Origin: Paraspadella gotoi
Lineage: Eukaryota; Chaetognatha
Length of the DNA: 64,000 nucleotides
Assembly (NCBI GenBank): GCA_051294375.1
Contig: CM119263.1
Span: 12,689,723-12,753,722, forward strand
Direction: 5' to 3'
The translations under genes and the position numbers were made by a program. The notes under the pieces were generated by a model, which ran no database searches, was not told the DNA's origin, and was given only the letters and a program-made list of their open reading frames with translations. Position 1 is the first letter of the stretch; each line of letters starts with the position of its first letter. Below are positions 1 through 18,050 of the stretch, piece after piece.

Positions 1-1344
1 GGAATCGAGGCGGTTGGGGTCTTTCGGGTCACTTTGCCAAGAAGTCGGAGGAAGGTGAAGAGGAAAGGAGAAGGAAAATGGGGAGAGAGTGAAAAGTGAG
101 GGATGAAGCGAGAAACGTGAGAATATTGTGAAGGAGAACAAAAAATTAAATGTTAGAGGAAAATTTGCTGGTGGAGGGTGAAGAGTGAAAGACGAATATG
201 GATTTCAAATGTATTTATTTAAAATTGGTTCTTGAACAGACTGAAAAATATTCAGATTGGACAACAAATAAAAATTTATGAAAAATTTAGTATTTTTAAC
301 AAATTTTAAGAAATTCTTTAAAATCATATCTATAATTGAAACATATTTCAATCTAAATATTTTTACGCTTAATAAGTACTTAGTATATTGCACTTGTATT
401 AATTAAAAAATAATGATGACATTTTATAACATTATATGACATAATGAAACGATAGCATTTTTACCCTTCAATGCTTCATAGGATATGAACATTAGACTGA
501 GGACATAGGAAATAGGTTATCAACGAGATATGCAGGATAGAAATCATAAAAAAAGAATATAAACTATCAGATGTGATAAAAACAGAGTATAAATGTAAAA
601 TGAAGAAGATAAAATGATCTCTTTTTTTTCCACTTCCTCTCTCTCCCAATTTTTTTTTCTTCTCAGACTTTAACTTCTGCCTTTTTATTTCTTTTCCTTC
701 TTCCGCTTCTTTCCTTTTTTCTCTGTTAAAGAGAACGTCGTTCGTCTCATCGTCGTCGTCGTCGCCACGCCCTCTCTCCGTCGGCGTCAATAAAAACAGA
801 GAAAATTAGGCAGAGATTCATCGGGTGGTTTAGAGACCGCGCGTCTGAGAGGAGAGAACCGAACGAGGGAGAAGATGAGAGAGGCGGGACTGAGGGGCAG
901 AGGGTGGCGGGCGGAAGGTGACCCTAAAACGGAGAAGAGAGGGACTATTATAGGGGCATGGGAAAGTGAGAGGGATTTTAAAAAGGCGAGTCAGGGTAGA
1001 GAGATGGAAAAAGAAAGGCATGACGTAGGGGCAAGGAAAGCATAGTTAATAGACAGGTACGACAGTCCGGAAATGGCGTACGCCTTCGGGGAAGCGCGCG
1101 GAGGGAACGCGCTCAAACGGAGTTAAGATGTGACATGGGAGGACCCCTCTCTTTAACGAGGGAGAGCTCTAAAAAAGGGAGGGCGCCCTCTGAAACGAAG
1201 AGGGGCGCCTCTTTCGATTGTCTTGTCGTCACCCGAAAAACCGAAGTCGGACAAACAACTCGGAAAATTACTTTTTCGACGTCTCCGCGGAAAAACGTTA
1301 AAAAGTGTCACTCTCGCCCGATGCCGCCAGGTTTTTTAATCACC

Positions 1345-1471
<127 letters not shown>

Positions 1472-3727
1472 CTCTTCTCTCTTCCTTCCCGCTTCCTCTC
1501 TCTGAAAGAAGAACTAAGAGTATGAAAGTTTGATTGGAGTTCTCCGGCACTTCTGGGTGATCTATTGATTTCCTTATAATTTCGTGAAAAATAATCATTA
1601 ATTGAAGATAACCTCGATAACTTGCCGATTACTGTTTAAAGTAATAAGATTTTCAATAATTGAATAAAGACGATTTATCGTATGTAAGTATTCTGTATTA
1701 TAATGAATATTCTTATAACCCAAGCCTTTTGGATAATAAATAATTGATATTTTTTTTAATTGATTTTTTAATTTTTTAAATTTGATTTAAAAAACCAAAT
1801 TAATTTTTATACTAGATAGTTAATAACATTTTAAACAATCTGATCTGTTAGGGGCTCGCTCAAATAGTTACACTAAGAAAGCTCATAGAGAGAGTACATA
1901 ATAAGGAAAGTGGAAAGAAGCGAAAGAAACTACGAGGCTGTTTACACTCTTTGTTTCTTCTACCTTTCAGTGGCTGAAAGTGAAAGATTAGGAAAAACAG
2001 GCGAAAGGAGCTTCGCCTCTTTAACCCACAGATAAATGCCCGCCATAACTCGAGGAATGTCTGTTTTTACCAGAGGGTGGATGAAGGGAAGCAGAAAGAA
2101 AAAGAAAGGTGAAGGAAAGTAACGAAGAAGGAGATAGAAAGACGAGAAGGAAAGGAGCATCTCGTGGTTTCTTTTCTTTTGAGTATAAGAAAGTTGTACG
2201 TCAATCGGTAGAATAGGAAGGTTAAAAAAAAACAAAAAAACTACCAAATTGTTTTCCAACTAAAATCAATGAGACACTCGGTTCTTTTTTCCTTCCACCT
2301 TACCCGACCTTCCATCTCCTTTTTTTCCTATCCCGTCGCAGAATCATTTGTTTGTTGCAATCAAACAACTTCGCCGCTGGAAACAAACAACGAAATTAAA
2401 GACGCTTATTTTTTCTTTGGCTTTAACGTCGTATGCAGCGCAGGGAAAGGAAAGGGAGGTGAAAAGAAGCTGGGGTGAGGAATTCGGGTTAGTTTTTTAA
2501 GGCAAAAAGCTATCATTGTTTTATATTTGAATAATATTTATCTGGCCGTGGAAAAAAAAAGAGATGGGGGAAAAAAAAACCCCGAAGTTGGGAATTCAAC
2601 CAGCGGAGGAAACGATAAAGAAAGGAGTTCAAGTGGAGGAAATGAATAGAAACGAGAGAGAGAGAGAGAGAGAGAATGGAAGGAACGAAGGAAATGATCA
2701 GAGGTCAGGGAAAATAATCAGCGGAGGAAAGAGAAAGAAACCAATGGAGTGAAATCAAGGCGGCGGAATTAGCAATGACGCAGAAGAAGACGAAAGGTGA
2801 GGCGAAGAAGGTGAGGTGTGGAAGATGGTTTCCGCCGGAAGGAGTGAAGAGATAAAGAGGGACAGAAAAAGAACTAAGTCACTGGAGTGGTAATCCTGGA
2901 TCAGTGAAGTCATATAGAGATATAGAGATAGAGGGTACTTAAATTAAGTATATATGAAATTGGTACAACCAATATAATAATTATCCATTCATTTAATAAA
3001 TAAGCTATCTTGCCCCTGACTTTGGACAGGCTTTGGTGGTTTAAGGCCTCCATCACTCCATCACTCTTATATTCTTTTGAACAAATATGATGCGGCATCA
3101 AATATTTCTAAATCGATGATCAAATTCATTTGCTTAACCTTCTTCTACCCTTACCAAAGTCCAACCAATCCGTCTTTGTTTAAATAGTTTTATTATGAGG
3201 TTCCAGGCGAAACAAAAATCCTTTTTATTGTTCAAAACCTGAATCATGAAAATCACAGCAAAGAACAGAAGCAAATTTCCTCTTCTCGATCTTCTTCATC
3301 CTCCTCCTAATCTTTCTCCTCTTCCTCCTCCTCCTCCCTTTTAATTTCACGAGTAAACCCCGAGGTCGAACCTGACGGGCAGAGGTCCTTCTCTCTCGCC
3401 GAGCCCGCCTCCCTGCCCGCCCGCCCGCCTTCCCGCCCGTCCTTTTCCTTTTCTCCAGAGCCCTTAACTTCTAACCCCCCCCCCCTCTTCACCACGCCCG
3501 GCCGAAGGGGCCAGAGGAGGAAAAGACAGGCGGGAGAATGGATGACTTAAACTCCGTAAAATCTGTTCTTCTGTTTAGATTATCTTCGGGTGAGTGGACG
3601 CCTGACAAATAAGAAGCGCCCCAGCGACAGCGGAGCGACCTGAAAAAAAGAGGAGGAAGAGGAGGAGGATTGCGAAGAGAAGGGGGAAGAGGAAGAGGAG
3701 GAGCAGACGGTTGGAAAAAGGTAATTG

Positions 3728-3729
<2 letters not shown>

Positions 3730-3798
<69 letters not shown>
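3730..3798. repeat. (GA)n microsatellite
   Basis: About 70 bases of pure GA dinucleotide, followed by imperfect GGAGA units to about 3830. The equivalent tract near 28645-28745 is interrupted. Confidence 0.95.
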
Positions 3799-3802
<4 letters not shown>

Positions 3803-4019
3803 AGAGAGAGAGAGGAGAGGAGAGGAGAGGCAGGAGAGTGAGGGAACGCCCTCTCGCGACTCCTCTCGACTTTTTGCTCACCCTTTAAACTAAAGAGGGA
3901 AAGAGAGGGAGAGGTGGAGATTCAAAGAAGGTAAGGAGATAAAGGAAAGATAAAGGACTGGGTCCGTCGGTGCTGATAAGTCGTGATGGTACGATTGAAG
4001 AACGGTTGGGTTGGAGGAC

Positions 4020-4066
4020 AAAGGAAAGAAGGAAAGAAGGAAAGAAAGAAAGAAAGAAAGAAAGAG

Positions 4067-4132
<66 letters not shown>
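4020..4132. repeat. (GAAA)n tetranucleotide array
   Basis: An uninterrupted run of GAAA units after a few GGAAA units. A degraded counterpart lies near 28960-29060. Confidence 0.95.
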
Positions 4133-4133
<1 letters not shown>

Positions 4134-5267
4134 GGAAAATTGGAAAAGGACAAGAAAGTGATTGAGAAAAAAAGGTAAGTTAGAGAGTTGATTGAAATGG
4201 AAAGAACACGAGTAAGTTCTTGGTAAAAAAAAAAAACAAAGAAAAACACTGAAAAAAGAAACCGGGAAGAAAAAATGAGGACTTGAAGTCCTGAAGGCAG
4301 AAAAAGTGATAGAAGTGAGAAAAGAGTGGAAGAAAGAGTCAAGCGAGACTTGAAAGGTTCTTCGGATGAACTTCTTTGTTGCTCGAAAATCCCAGCTCTT
4401 TTTGAAGAACCTTTTGACGTTGGTTTCCCCGTCATTTTTGACGTCGGTTTTGACGTTCGACTTTCCGATGGCCTTTTCCGTTTCCTTTTCGAGTCGGTAG
4501 GGTTTTTCTACGTACGCTGTTATTTCCCATTCGTATGTACTATTTAGTATTATTATCAGACCGATTTCTGTTTAGTTTTTAATTCCTCGCTTCTGTCTTC
4601 AAAAATATCAACGCATTGTTTGAAAGACTCCCTTTGTGTTTTCTCATTAAATCTCATCGTTCTTCTTCCGTCTCACTCGATCGTGACACCCATGCATTTC
4701 TCCTCGTGGGCGTGGCGGAAGGCGTGGAGGAGCCTTCAAAAGGGCGGACGCCGCGCACGGCTTTCATTCATCCGGAGATTCTGCTGACAATCTGAGAGGA
4801 TATGATTACGAAAAGACAGGGGATATCTTTGTCGTCGCCGTTGAGGTCGGCGTCGTTGTCTTCTCTAATTCTACTTACCTGCGTAAAAAAAGTTTTTAAT
4901 GAAACCCGTCGACTTCTACCGTATTTAAAAAAAAAACGACGTCGACAACAACGACTAACTAAGACAACGAAGACCCAGCGAGTCTGACGACCCAAGCGAC
5001 GACGACTTCTCATCGACTCGAAACGTGGGACAAAATTCCGAAACCGAGTTATGAAATTCAAATGACGTTAAAATTCAAATTTAAATCAAGAGTTGGAGAG
5101 AGAAATAAAAACGCGATAAAAATGAAGTCGGCGCTCGAGCGGCGCGTGCAAGAAGAGAGATCCCGACGTCTCTCGCTCTCTGTCTCTCTCGCTTTGGCGC
5201 GGGCGTCCCGTTGATTAGTTGGAAGAGAGAATCACGAGCGTTTCGAGAGTTAACACCTGATTTCCAC

Positions 5268-5275
5268 TATATAAG
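5268..5275 (+). promoter_or_regulatory. Candidate TATA box upstream of TCF/LEF
   Basis: TATATAAG occurs about 0.9 kb before the TCF start codon. The second copy reads CATATAAG at the same place. The match is short and the transcription start is unknown, so this is only a candidate. Confidence 0.25.
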
Positions 5276-5779
5276 TGACATATTTTTGTGTTCTAGTGCG
5301 CTTTTTATGAATAAATATAAATTATCAATTTTTTTCCGTTATTTATTAAATCTATGTTTCGTAATCTCTTTCGCAATTTCTGGCGAAACGTATTAGGCAT
5401 TTACTTCTTAATTGTGCATTATTTTAAAAAAAAATTTAAACTATTTTCCACTACGATTTGTTTTCTTTCGGATTTTTGTTCTCTCGTTATTTCAATGTTT
5501 CCTTCCTCCGAATTTTCTCATCAAATTTTTTTTAACAAAATTTCTACAATGTTGGTTTATTTAAAAAATCACTCTACATCTTCTTTCTTATTGGTTTGCT
5601 TTCTCATTTAATCAAAATCTTTAATTTTCACGGATTCTCACTTTTGCCGTTTCACGCGCGTTTAGTTCGTGACTTCGAGCTTATCCAATAATCCCGCTCC
5701 TCTTCCTCTTCCTCCTTTATCTTCTTCTTTCGTTCCTTTCCAGAAACTTTTTTCATCCTCTTCCGAGCCCACTTTCTCA

Positions 5780-5781
<2 letters not shown>

Positions 5782-5857
<76 letters not shown>
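5782..5857. repeat. (TC)n microsatellite
   Basis: About 76 bases of pure CT repeat, ending about 330 bases before the TCF start codon and probably within its 5' leader or promoter. The second copy at about 30765-30880 is interrupted many times. Confidence 0.95.
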
Positions 5858-5862
<5 letters not shown>

Positions 5863-6184
5863 TTTTCCATCGCCCTCGTCTTTGTCAAGTCACCAAGCTT
5901 GACCCTTATTTTGTCTTTCCGGTTTTTCTATCTTTACTTCACTCTTCAGTGGCAAAACATCTTAATTCTATTCAGGCCAACATTTCGTAAGATTCCTGCC
6001 CAAACGATCCTCAAACGCTCAATCATAGTGAACTCCTGGACACCAATCGAGATTAAAAAGGCTCGCTTTCGAAAAAAAAAACAACTCATCGGAGAGCGGC
6101 GCCGCCTCCTCAAAAATGACGCCGGTCGCTCTCTGACCAAAAGATTCAGAAACGTCAAAGCCCGCGAAGAACTCGCCAGCGACG

Positions 6185-11249
<5,065 letters not shown>

Positions 11250-12440
11250 TGTTGAATCTCTCGCTGAAAAAAAAAACCGCAAAAAAAAACAAAACAAAAA
11301 CAAGTCAAAACAACAAAGTAGTCGACTAATTCCCAGATAATAACATTCACCCAAATTTAATTAATGACCTGAATTTTATTAATTTTTAATTTATTACTTG
11401 TTCATTAGTAATGTCATCGTAAAAGCAATTCGAATAAAAAAATATTTAAAAAATATTTTTTCTTAATATTTTTGAGATTACTTGTTAGGGTTTTTTAACA
11501 TTTAACTTAATACGAAATAGCTAGCTCAGAATTCCATTCCCTTAAATTGTATTAAAAATCGTGTTACACTACTAACTGTAGTAACTGAATCGCGGTTGAA
11601 GAAAGATTATTCTTTTTATACGTCTTTAAATTTTAATTTAAAGTAAATAATTCAAACAATAATTACAACTTTCGATCTATTCAGTTTGCAGTAATTTGGG
11701 TCTTGGCTGTAGAATAAAAATCTTTCATGAAATTTGCTTTGAAAAATTTGCCAACTGTACAGATCGAAATGACTTACTATATTACTATAAAATATAATTA
11801 TAAAGCACTCGGTAATTTTTACCGATAACAAAAATTTTTTAGATGAAAAAGCTACTAAGACTAAGTCTAAATCCTTCTTTAGAGCTTCATCAAAAAAGAA
11901 AAAACGAATTAAAATTAAAATCGTTTCTATATCAACACTTCTTTTCTTAAAATAAATACTGGTTTTATGAGCATATTTTTTTTATTTGAGCAATATATTT
12001 CGGTTAACATCATTTAATCATAGTTCATTTGCGAAGTAAATGCGAGAAAAACAAAAACCAAAATATTTTACTTTTTTTTACTTTTTTTGTGACTGTTTTT
12101 CTCGCATTTACTTCGCAAATGAACTATGGTTAAGTGATGCTCAAATAAAAATAATATACGTTTTCCTCATAAAACAATGATAATCACCAATACTATGTAC
12201 TCATACCGCATATACGATGACTCTCAAGCAAAAAAAATACTGGTTTATGATAATCTGCTTTACAAAAAAAAAAAAAAAAGAAATTCTTGTTTTGCTCTCA
12301 TTACAAAACTCTCTTCAGTTCCTTTCTCTTCCCCTACAGGGTTCATGAGATTCAAACTGGTCCGATTCAACACAATTCTCAATTTCTCAACCATATTCAT
12401 TCAAATTCCACCATCTTCCAGAACATCCGTGTCCCACACA
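11250..12440. other. AT-rich spacer between convergent TCF and MGAT5 3' ends
   Basis: Contains the probable 3' untranslated regions of both genes. An AATAAA at 11433-11438 could serve as the TCF poly(A) signal. No coding exon is visible. A large foldback repeat lies at about 11960-12175. Confidence 0.6.
11960..12175. repeat. Foldback (inverted-repeat) element
   Basis: Two long complementary arms surround a short A/T-rich centre. The inner arms contain CATTTGCGAAGTAAATGCG on the left (about 12028) and its reverse complement on the right (about 12104). Pairing extends outward through TTTATTTGAGCA on the left and TGCTCAAATA on the right. The left arm holds about 17 extra bases (ATATATTTCGGTTAACA) that the right arm lacks. 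The shape resembles a foldback MITE. No transposase is present, and target duplications could not be defined. Confidence 0.75.
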
Positions 12441-15400
12441 CTACATTTTTCCCTCCTCTTGCGAAAAGTAGCAATCACGACACAATGCGGTCTGCCCGGC
12501 CACGAAGTCTCGACACGGACAAAGCCTCCGCACTGTCGCGGGTGGTTTAGCGTCGCAGGAAAAGAGTAGTTTTTCCTTTTGAAAGACGCAGGTGCTCGTG
12601 CCATTGTCCATGGAGGGGTGGTGGAGGTCCGTCTCTATTAGCGTCTTAAGACAGCGCTGCTCGACCCGCTCGAAACCGGAAGGACTGTTGAGGTCGGGGA
12701 AAAAGTCGGGCCCGCATAGTCTGCCCTTTGAAGCGCAGAATGCATCGCATCCTTGGCCGAACTCGCCGAGGGAAGTCAAGACCAGGGCGGACTTGGGCGG
12801 CCACCGACGACGGGTCGGCGACGCCGCGTCCTCGGGACAGAAACGCTGGTTCTCCGTCAGGATGACCACCCGTTCGAGTGTGCCTTGAGAGCCGGAGAAT
12901 GAAGGAGAAAGCAGGAGAAAAAGTTATGGTGGTCAATTAAAAATTTTTTTAAACAAAAATTGGCATTATTTCTATCACCTTCTATCGTGAATTCGAAAGG
13001 AAGGTGGGAGGAACGCTGCCAAGGCGTTGACGAAATATTGCGCAGCTGCTCAACGACTCCTTCGACGTCGGAAAGGGCCACTGTGAGGATTGAGGGGAAA
13101 CCAACGAAATCTTCCAAGTAGGGATGTTGGGAGGTGAGAAGACGACCCGTCGGCTTAGCCGCGAAAAAGGCTAGATGAAGGGGGATAGGGAGAAAATTGA
13201 AATTAAATTTTTATAACGAATTTGGTCAAACGTTTTTTTTAACACGAAAAACTTCATTCATCGTTTATCATTTGTTGATGATGATTTGTTTTTATCATTA
13301 GATGACACTCAAGGTTTTTTAGGTTCTGAGTTATCTGTTAAATAGGTTCATGGATTTAAAGCAACTCGCTATCAAAGGGCTGCGGGGTCAAAGGTTAATA
13401 GGACTAAATCTGTAGGGTTATGGTTAGGGCCGTGGAAAGATAAGAGTAATGACTATTGTGGTTTATCATGGAAAGGGATGGCAAAGGTATTGGGCTTTTG
13501 GGTTGGTAGGGGTGATTTAATTCAGGCAAATTTTGCAGATGTTTTTGCAGGAATAAGGGCAAGGCTGGCCGTTTGGGAAAGGAAGACCTTTGTCGGCATT
13601 GGGGAAAGCAAGGTTATAAATGTTTACCTCTATTCTACATTGTGGTATAGAACTGAGTTATTGACACACCTTGGGGAGACATTGAAATTTAGAAAAGGAG
13701 GTTATAGATTGGATATTTTCTGCTAGAAGACAGGAGATAGGGAAGGATAGGTTAAAGGATTCTTATATAAACGGGGGAGCTCAATTAATGGATGTTAAGG
13801 ATAAGGTGAAAGCTCAGAGAATAATGTGGGTCAAGAGACTTTTTGCGATGCCAGTTGGATCTTTCCAAGGTTTTGTTGCGGAGAGATTTTAATTGCTCGC
13901 AGCAGGCAGGAATTCAGGGGTTGGAGATATTTAGAGTTTTGGAGGCTGGGATAAGATTAGAAGTCAATGGATTTTATTCTGAGGCAGTGAGAGCATGGTT
14001 GGGACTGGGTGCTAATTTGAGCCAGGGAATCTGCTCACTGAGAAACTATGATTTATTTTATAATGTGAATGTGACTGATGTTAATGGAGAAATTTTAAGG
14101 CCAGTTGGTGCTCTTTGAAAGCAGTGTTAGCACACAATGTGAGGACAGTAGGACAATTCTTAAATATGCCAATTAGTGATACTCCTCGGACACAGAGGAC
14201 AAAAATGTTTGACCTACGAAGCGAGATAAGAAAAAAATTAGAAAATGTCGTTCCAAATGATCATCCATCTGATTTTGTTGTTAATGTACAGGAGAAGTTA
14301 AACGGGTTGGAAAGATGTCATTTGCGGAGGTTTATGGTTATCTAAGATCAAAAGTTATAGTTATTAAGCATTTTGAATCTAAATGGGAGGGTGTCCTTGG
14401 AGTTGAGTTAAAAGATGAATGGAGAGGCATTTGGGGTGCTCTTATACGCTCTAGATCCTCTATTATGTTAGGTCAGCTGTGTGGAGACAGATTGGATTAA
14501 ATTTTTGGACGTCATATATGCACAGTGCTTATTTGGATATGGGTGATGGCATTTGTCAGTTATGTGGTGTTTTAGAAAGAGAGAGATGGCATATAGTGTT
14601 AGAGTGTGAAGTTGTTATAAGGTTATGGGAAAAAACTGAGTGTGACGCTAATGAAGCTAGATGACAAAAGAGTTGATAAAAGGGAGATGGGTTTGGGATT
14701 AACAGGAAGAGGAGCTAAAATTAATCTGAGGAATAGGCTCGGGTATACTTTAAGGTCTATAATTTTAATGATGAGAGGGGAAAGGATTAGAAGTGTGGAG
14801 TCGGCAGTTGAAAAGTTGTGGAATGTTTTTGTTTCAAAATTAAGAAAGGAATTGGAAGAAGAATTTTGGGTGGTAAAGTTTAATGGTAGATTGCGGAGTT
14901 TTGAGAAGGGAGTTTTGGTTGGAGGGATTCTGGGTAAGATGAATGAAGAGGGGCGGGTAAATTGGGGTAATTTAGTAAAAAGGGCAAGGGTTAGTTATTG
15001 GAATTTATTCTAGTAATTTGGTATGTATTGAGTATTGGGTATTGTAAAGTGAGGATTAAGGATTAAGATTTAAAAATTCATAAAGGATTAAGAATTAAGG
15101 TTTAAAAATTCATAAACTTAGTATATAACAATGGTGTGATAATGGTAATAATAATAAAAATTGTGATATTAGTAATTATAGTACTATTGTAATAATAATA
15201 GTAATAACAATAATATTAATAATAATATTAAGTTTTATAATAATAATCATAGTAATAATATGATAAAAATAATAATAGTAATAATGACAAAAATAATAAT
15301 AGTATCATTAATGATAAGAACAATAATAATTAGGAATGAGGGTAATTCCAATAATAGTAATTCCAATCATAGTAATAATAATAATAATAATAATGTAAAA

Positions 15401-18050
15401 ATAATAATAGTAATAGTATCATTAACGATAAGAATAATAATAATTAGGAATATGGGTAATTCCAATAATTTTAATCTGGTATTTATGCCTTTCTATTTAT
15501 GATCAGTTAAAAAAAAAAAATTGACAAGTTTCTGTCTATGCTTAAAAAAAAAGAGGCAATGGCCTAGAATAAATGTTAGGTACCATAATGATAGTATTTA
15601 CTTTTTTTTTTCATTTGCCAAGTTTCTGTCTATGACTAAAAAAAAAAAATGGCAAATGGCCTAGTGTAATGCTAATATTCACTCATTTTAAAAAAAAAAA
15701 AATTGTTTGTATGTAATAAACCTGTCTTTCCCCTTCCGTGCGGCGGATCAAACTTGGGATTCACAAAGACGGCGCCGTTGGCGATGGCCTCCAATGGTGC
15801 AGGTCCCTCGTAAGGAAAACCGAGGCCCAGAAAGAATCTGCACGCCGCTTGCAGGCGCTGAAACCCGGCGCCATCGAGCAGCCCGTGATTGATGACGAAA
15901 TCGGGCAACGGATTAGCGGTGTTGCCGACGCCGTCGGCCACTGTGCCGTGAACTTCGAAACCAGCGTCGTGGAGTCGGCGCAACAGCGCAGAGTGTCCCA
16001 CCCACATGTGAGCTCTTTTTCCGTACACGAGCACGCGCTTCGAATAGTCAGACATGGCGAGGGAAAAGGCTGTTGACGGCTCCGATGTAGACGACAAAGA
16101 CGGAGGACCGTCGACGACGAAACCCAGGAAAGTATTGTCGGGTGTATGAGGAAACATGGTGTAAAACTGACCCAAGTGCAGATCGTGTTTACCCCAAGAT
16201 GAGGCGTATCTTCAACAAGAAGAAAAATACTTAGAGCTCAAAACACTGAGCGGTTACATGAACAACTTACATTGAACGACTTACTTCTTTTTGTTCGTGG
16301 CCCACGCCTTCGAATTGAAGGGAGCCTGCGTGCCGAACGAGTCGACAACTCGGAATCGGCAGGAGAGTCTGTTGAAGCTGACCTTCAAAAGATTTTCGAG
16401 ATCTTTCAACCCGTGGATGTCGGTGAAAAGAAGATCCAGACGATCTTGGGCCGCAGAAGGTTTGTTCATTGGGGGACAACTCCCTTTGCTGCTAGTGGCG
16501 GATGCAGTAAGTACACCGAGATCAATTAGAGTCTGTATAAAGATTGAAGTAGAAAGGGAATTTAATACTTAGAATTTATTTTAATGGGTGTTATAAGTGG
16601 AATATACAAAAATAATTCATTTATTTATTAAAACTTTATGACAGCTCTTCGACCAGACAGCAAAAAACTACCAATAAGGTAAACCACCTGTTTTATATTA
16701 TCCTTTTTGGTTGCGAGAATGACATCATGTCCGGCGACATGCAACGACGCTATAACATCGCTCCACTGAACGAACTCCCCTAAAGGTCCGCCCTTTCCGA
16801 CCAACTTGCCCAAATCAGTTCGGCCCAGAAACCCCATAAACCTACGGTGAAAAAAGTATAATATTTGGAAATTTTTAAAATTGAACATTGTTTAATTAAG
16901 TATGTATAGCTTACTATTCAGAATATTACACATTAGTTGAAAAATTTAGCATTTTCAAAATTATAAAAGGTGAAAGCCAAAAGATATTTTTTCAGCCTTG
17001 TTTATTCAATATTCATACGACTCCGCCTGAAAAAAAACAAAACAAAAGAAACCGTCCAGAGTTCGTGAGAAAAGCTAACTGCTTTGACCTCAACCAAATC
17101 ACCAACTCACACGACGATAGTCAACTTCCTCCTAATTTTCATAAAGGCGTGCTTCGCGGTGAGTCGTTCCAACGCCGCCGTCCATTGAGGCCACAGCCGC
17201 TTCACCCTCGCCAGCATAAAGTCGAGAGAACCTTCGGACAGCCGCTGCCGCATAAGCGCCTCTAAAGAGTCAAACGTGGCGTTGAATCTCGCCGGAGCCT
17301 TCGAAGTCTTGACTTCCGCAAAGCTTGGGGGCCTTGGCAAAGGACCAACGACGAGAGAGCGATCTTTCAAGTTTAACCTTATGAAGACGTCGGTGCCGTT
17401 GGTTTCTCGGCGAGCGTCTCTTAAAGGAGCGCACCTGGAGAAGAATAACGGAATGGGAGGATTGAAAAAAAGAAGTGGAGGACAAAAAAATGAAGAAGAA
17501 ATATTTTTTCAGAAAAGAATTGGTTAAATCGATTAAATTATATTCTTTTTTTTCTTTACCAATTTTCTATATATGCGAGGTAGAGTTTGTGGGAGCAGGG
17601 GTGTTCGTCGACGCCGTATTCCGCGTAGCAAGAGTCCGATTTCCAAAAAGCCTGCATCCATTTGGACTTAACTTCGCAGGCTGTCCACGCAGAGTCCTTG
17701 GTCGTATTCACGGGTGCCGCTGGGCACGTGAGAGCGTTGGCGGCGTTTTCTACCGCCTTGTCCCCCTTGACTGCCAAGCCCGGAAAGTGAGGGATAAGAC
17801 GTCCCATGCCGTTTGCGATGGAAGTCAGCGAAAAGTTCAATCTCGTCTCCATGGAAACCAAAATCTGCTTCAACTCATCCGTGTCCTTCACTAATCGGTT
17901 CAGTTTCGCGTCGTTTCCGCCCAGAATGCTGGAGTTTAGTGATCCCGGCAGAGACAGCGAAGCCAACAAAGTGTGGAGCAGCAAAAAGGCGACGGCGAAG
18001 GCGATCAGAACAGGAACACGCACTGTCATTCGAGGACAAAGGCGTCGCAT
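12441..18050 (-). CDS. MGAT5: Alpha-1,6-mannosylglycoprotein 6-beta-N-acetylglucosaminyltransferase (GnT-V)
   Basis: Golgi type II membrane enzyme that adds beta-1,6-linked GlcNAc from UDP-GlcNAc to the alpha-1,6 mannose of N-glycans. The joined exons, in order, are 18050-17560, 17434-17111, 16841-16688, 16532-16285, 16209-15722, 13170-12979 and 12883-12441. They total 2340 nt, or 779 residues in one frame; the human enzyme has 741. A membrane anchor is at about residues 12-32. Family landmarks are SDSCYAEYGVDEHPCS, GGPLGEFVQWSD (its Glu at about 294 matches the known catalytic Glu), FYTMFPHTPDN (421-431), the donor-site block FPYEGPAPLEAIANG (537-551), TSQHPYLEDF, and the Cys-rich end CPCRDFVAGQTALCRDC. 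The start is the first Met before the anchor. Intron 5 carries a 2.4-kb retroelement in antisense. A broken second copy is at 37742-41020. MGAT5B is the main alternative name within the family. Confidence 0.93.
15130..15480. repeat. AT-rich trinucleotide-like 3' region of the retroelement
   Basis: Degenerate AATAAT/AATAGT repeats. Two copies of a block beginning AATAATAATTAGGAAT and ending GGGTAATTCCAATAAT lie near 15320-15355 and 15430-15470. The region appears to belong to the retroelement tail. Confidence 0.7.
15523..15665. repeat. Duplicated tail unit of the retroelement
   Basis: Two related units contain AAGTTTCTGTCTATG followed by an A run and GGCAA(A)TGGCCTAG, at about 15523-15568 and 15617-15665. 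They precede the terminal A tract. Short tandem 3'-tail units occur in some LINE families. Confidence 0.7.

Larger units (their letters stand above)
13277..15702 (+). mobile_element. 5'-truncated, decayed non-LTR (LINE-like) retroelement
   Basis: From about 13348 to 15013 the + strand encodes pieces of a reverse-transcriptase C-terminal half in shifting frames. GSKVNRTKSVGLWLG at about 13385 matches the conserved RT block near the thumb. KVLGFWVGRGD and ESKVINVYLYSTLWYR (about 13480-13660) follow. Then come a GGAQLMDVKDK block near 13780 and a C-x2-C...H-x4-C knuckle (CQLCGVLERERWHIVLEC) near 14560. The 5' half with endonuclease is missing and several frameshifts are present, so it is not active. 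It ends in ATA-rich microsatellite, two short repeats and a 13-A tail at 15690-15702. TTGTT at 13272-13276 and 15703-15707 is a candidate target duplication. The element lies antisense in MGAT5 intron 5 and is absent from the second copy at about 38592. The clade is not assigned. Confidence 0.8.
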
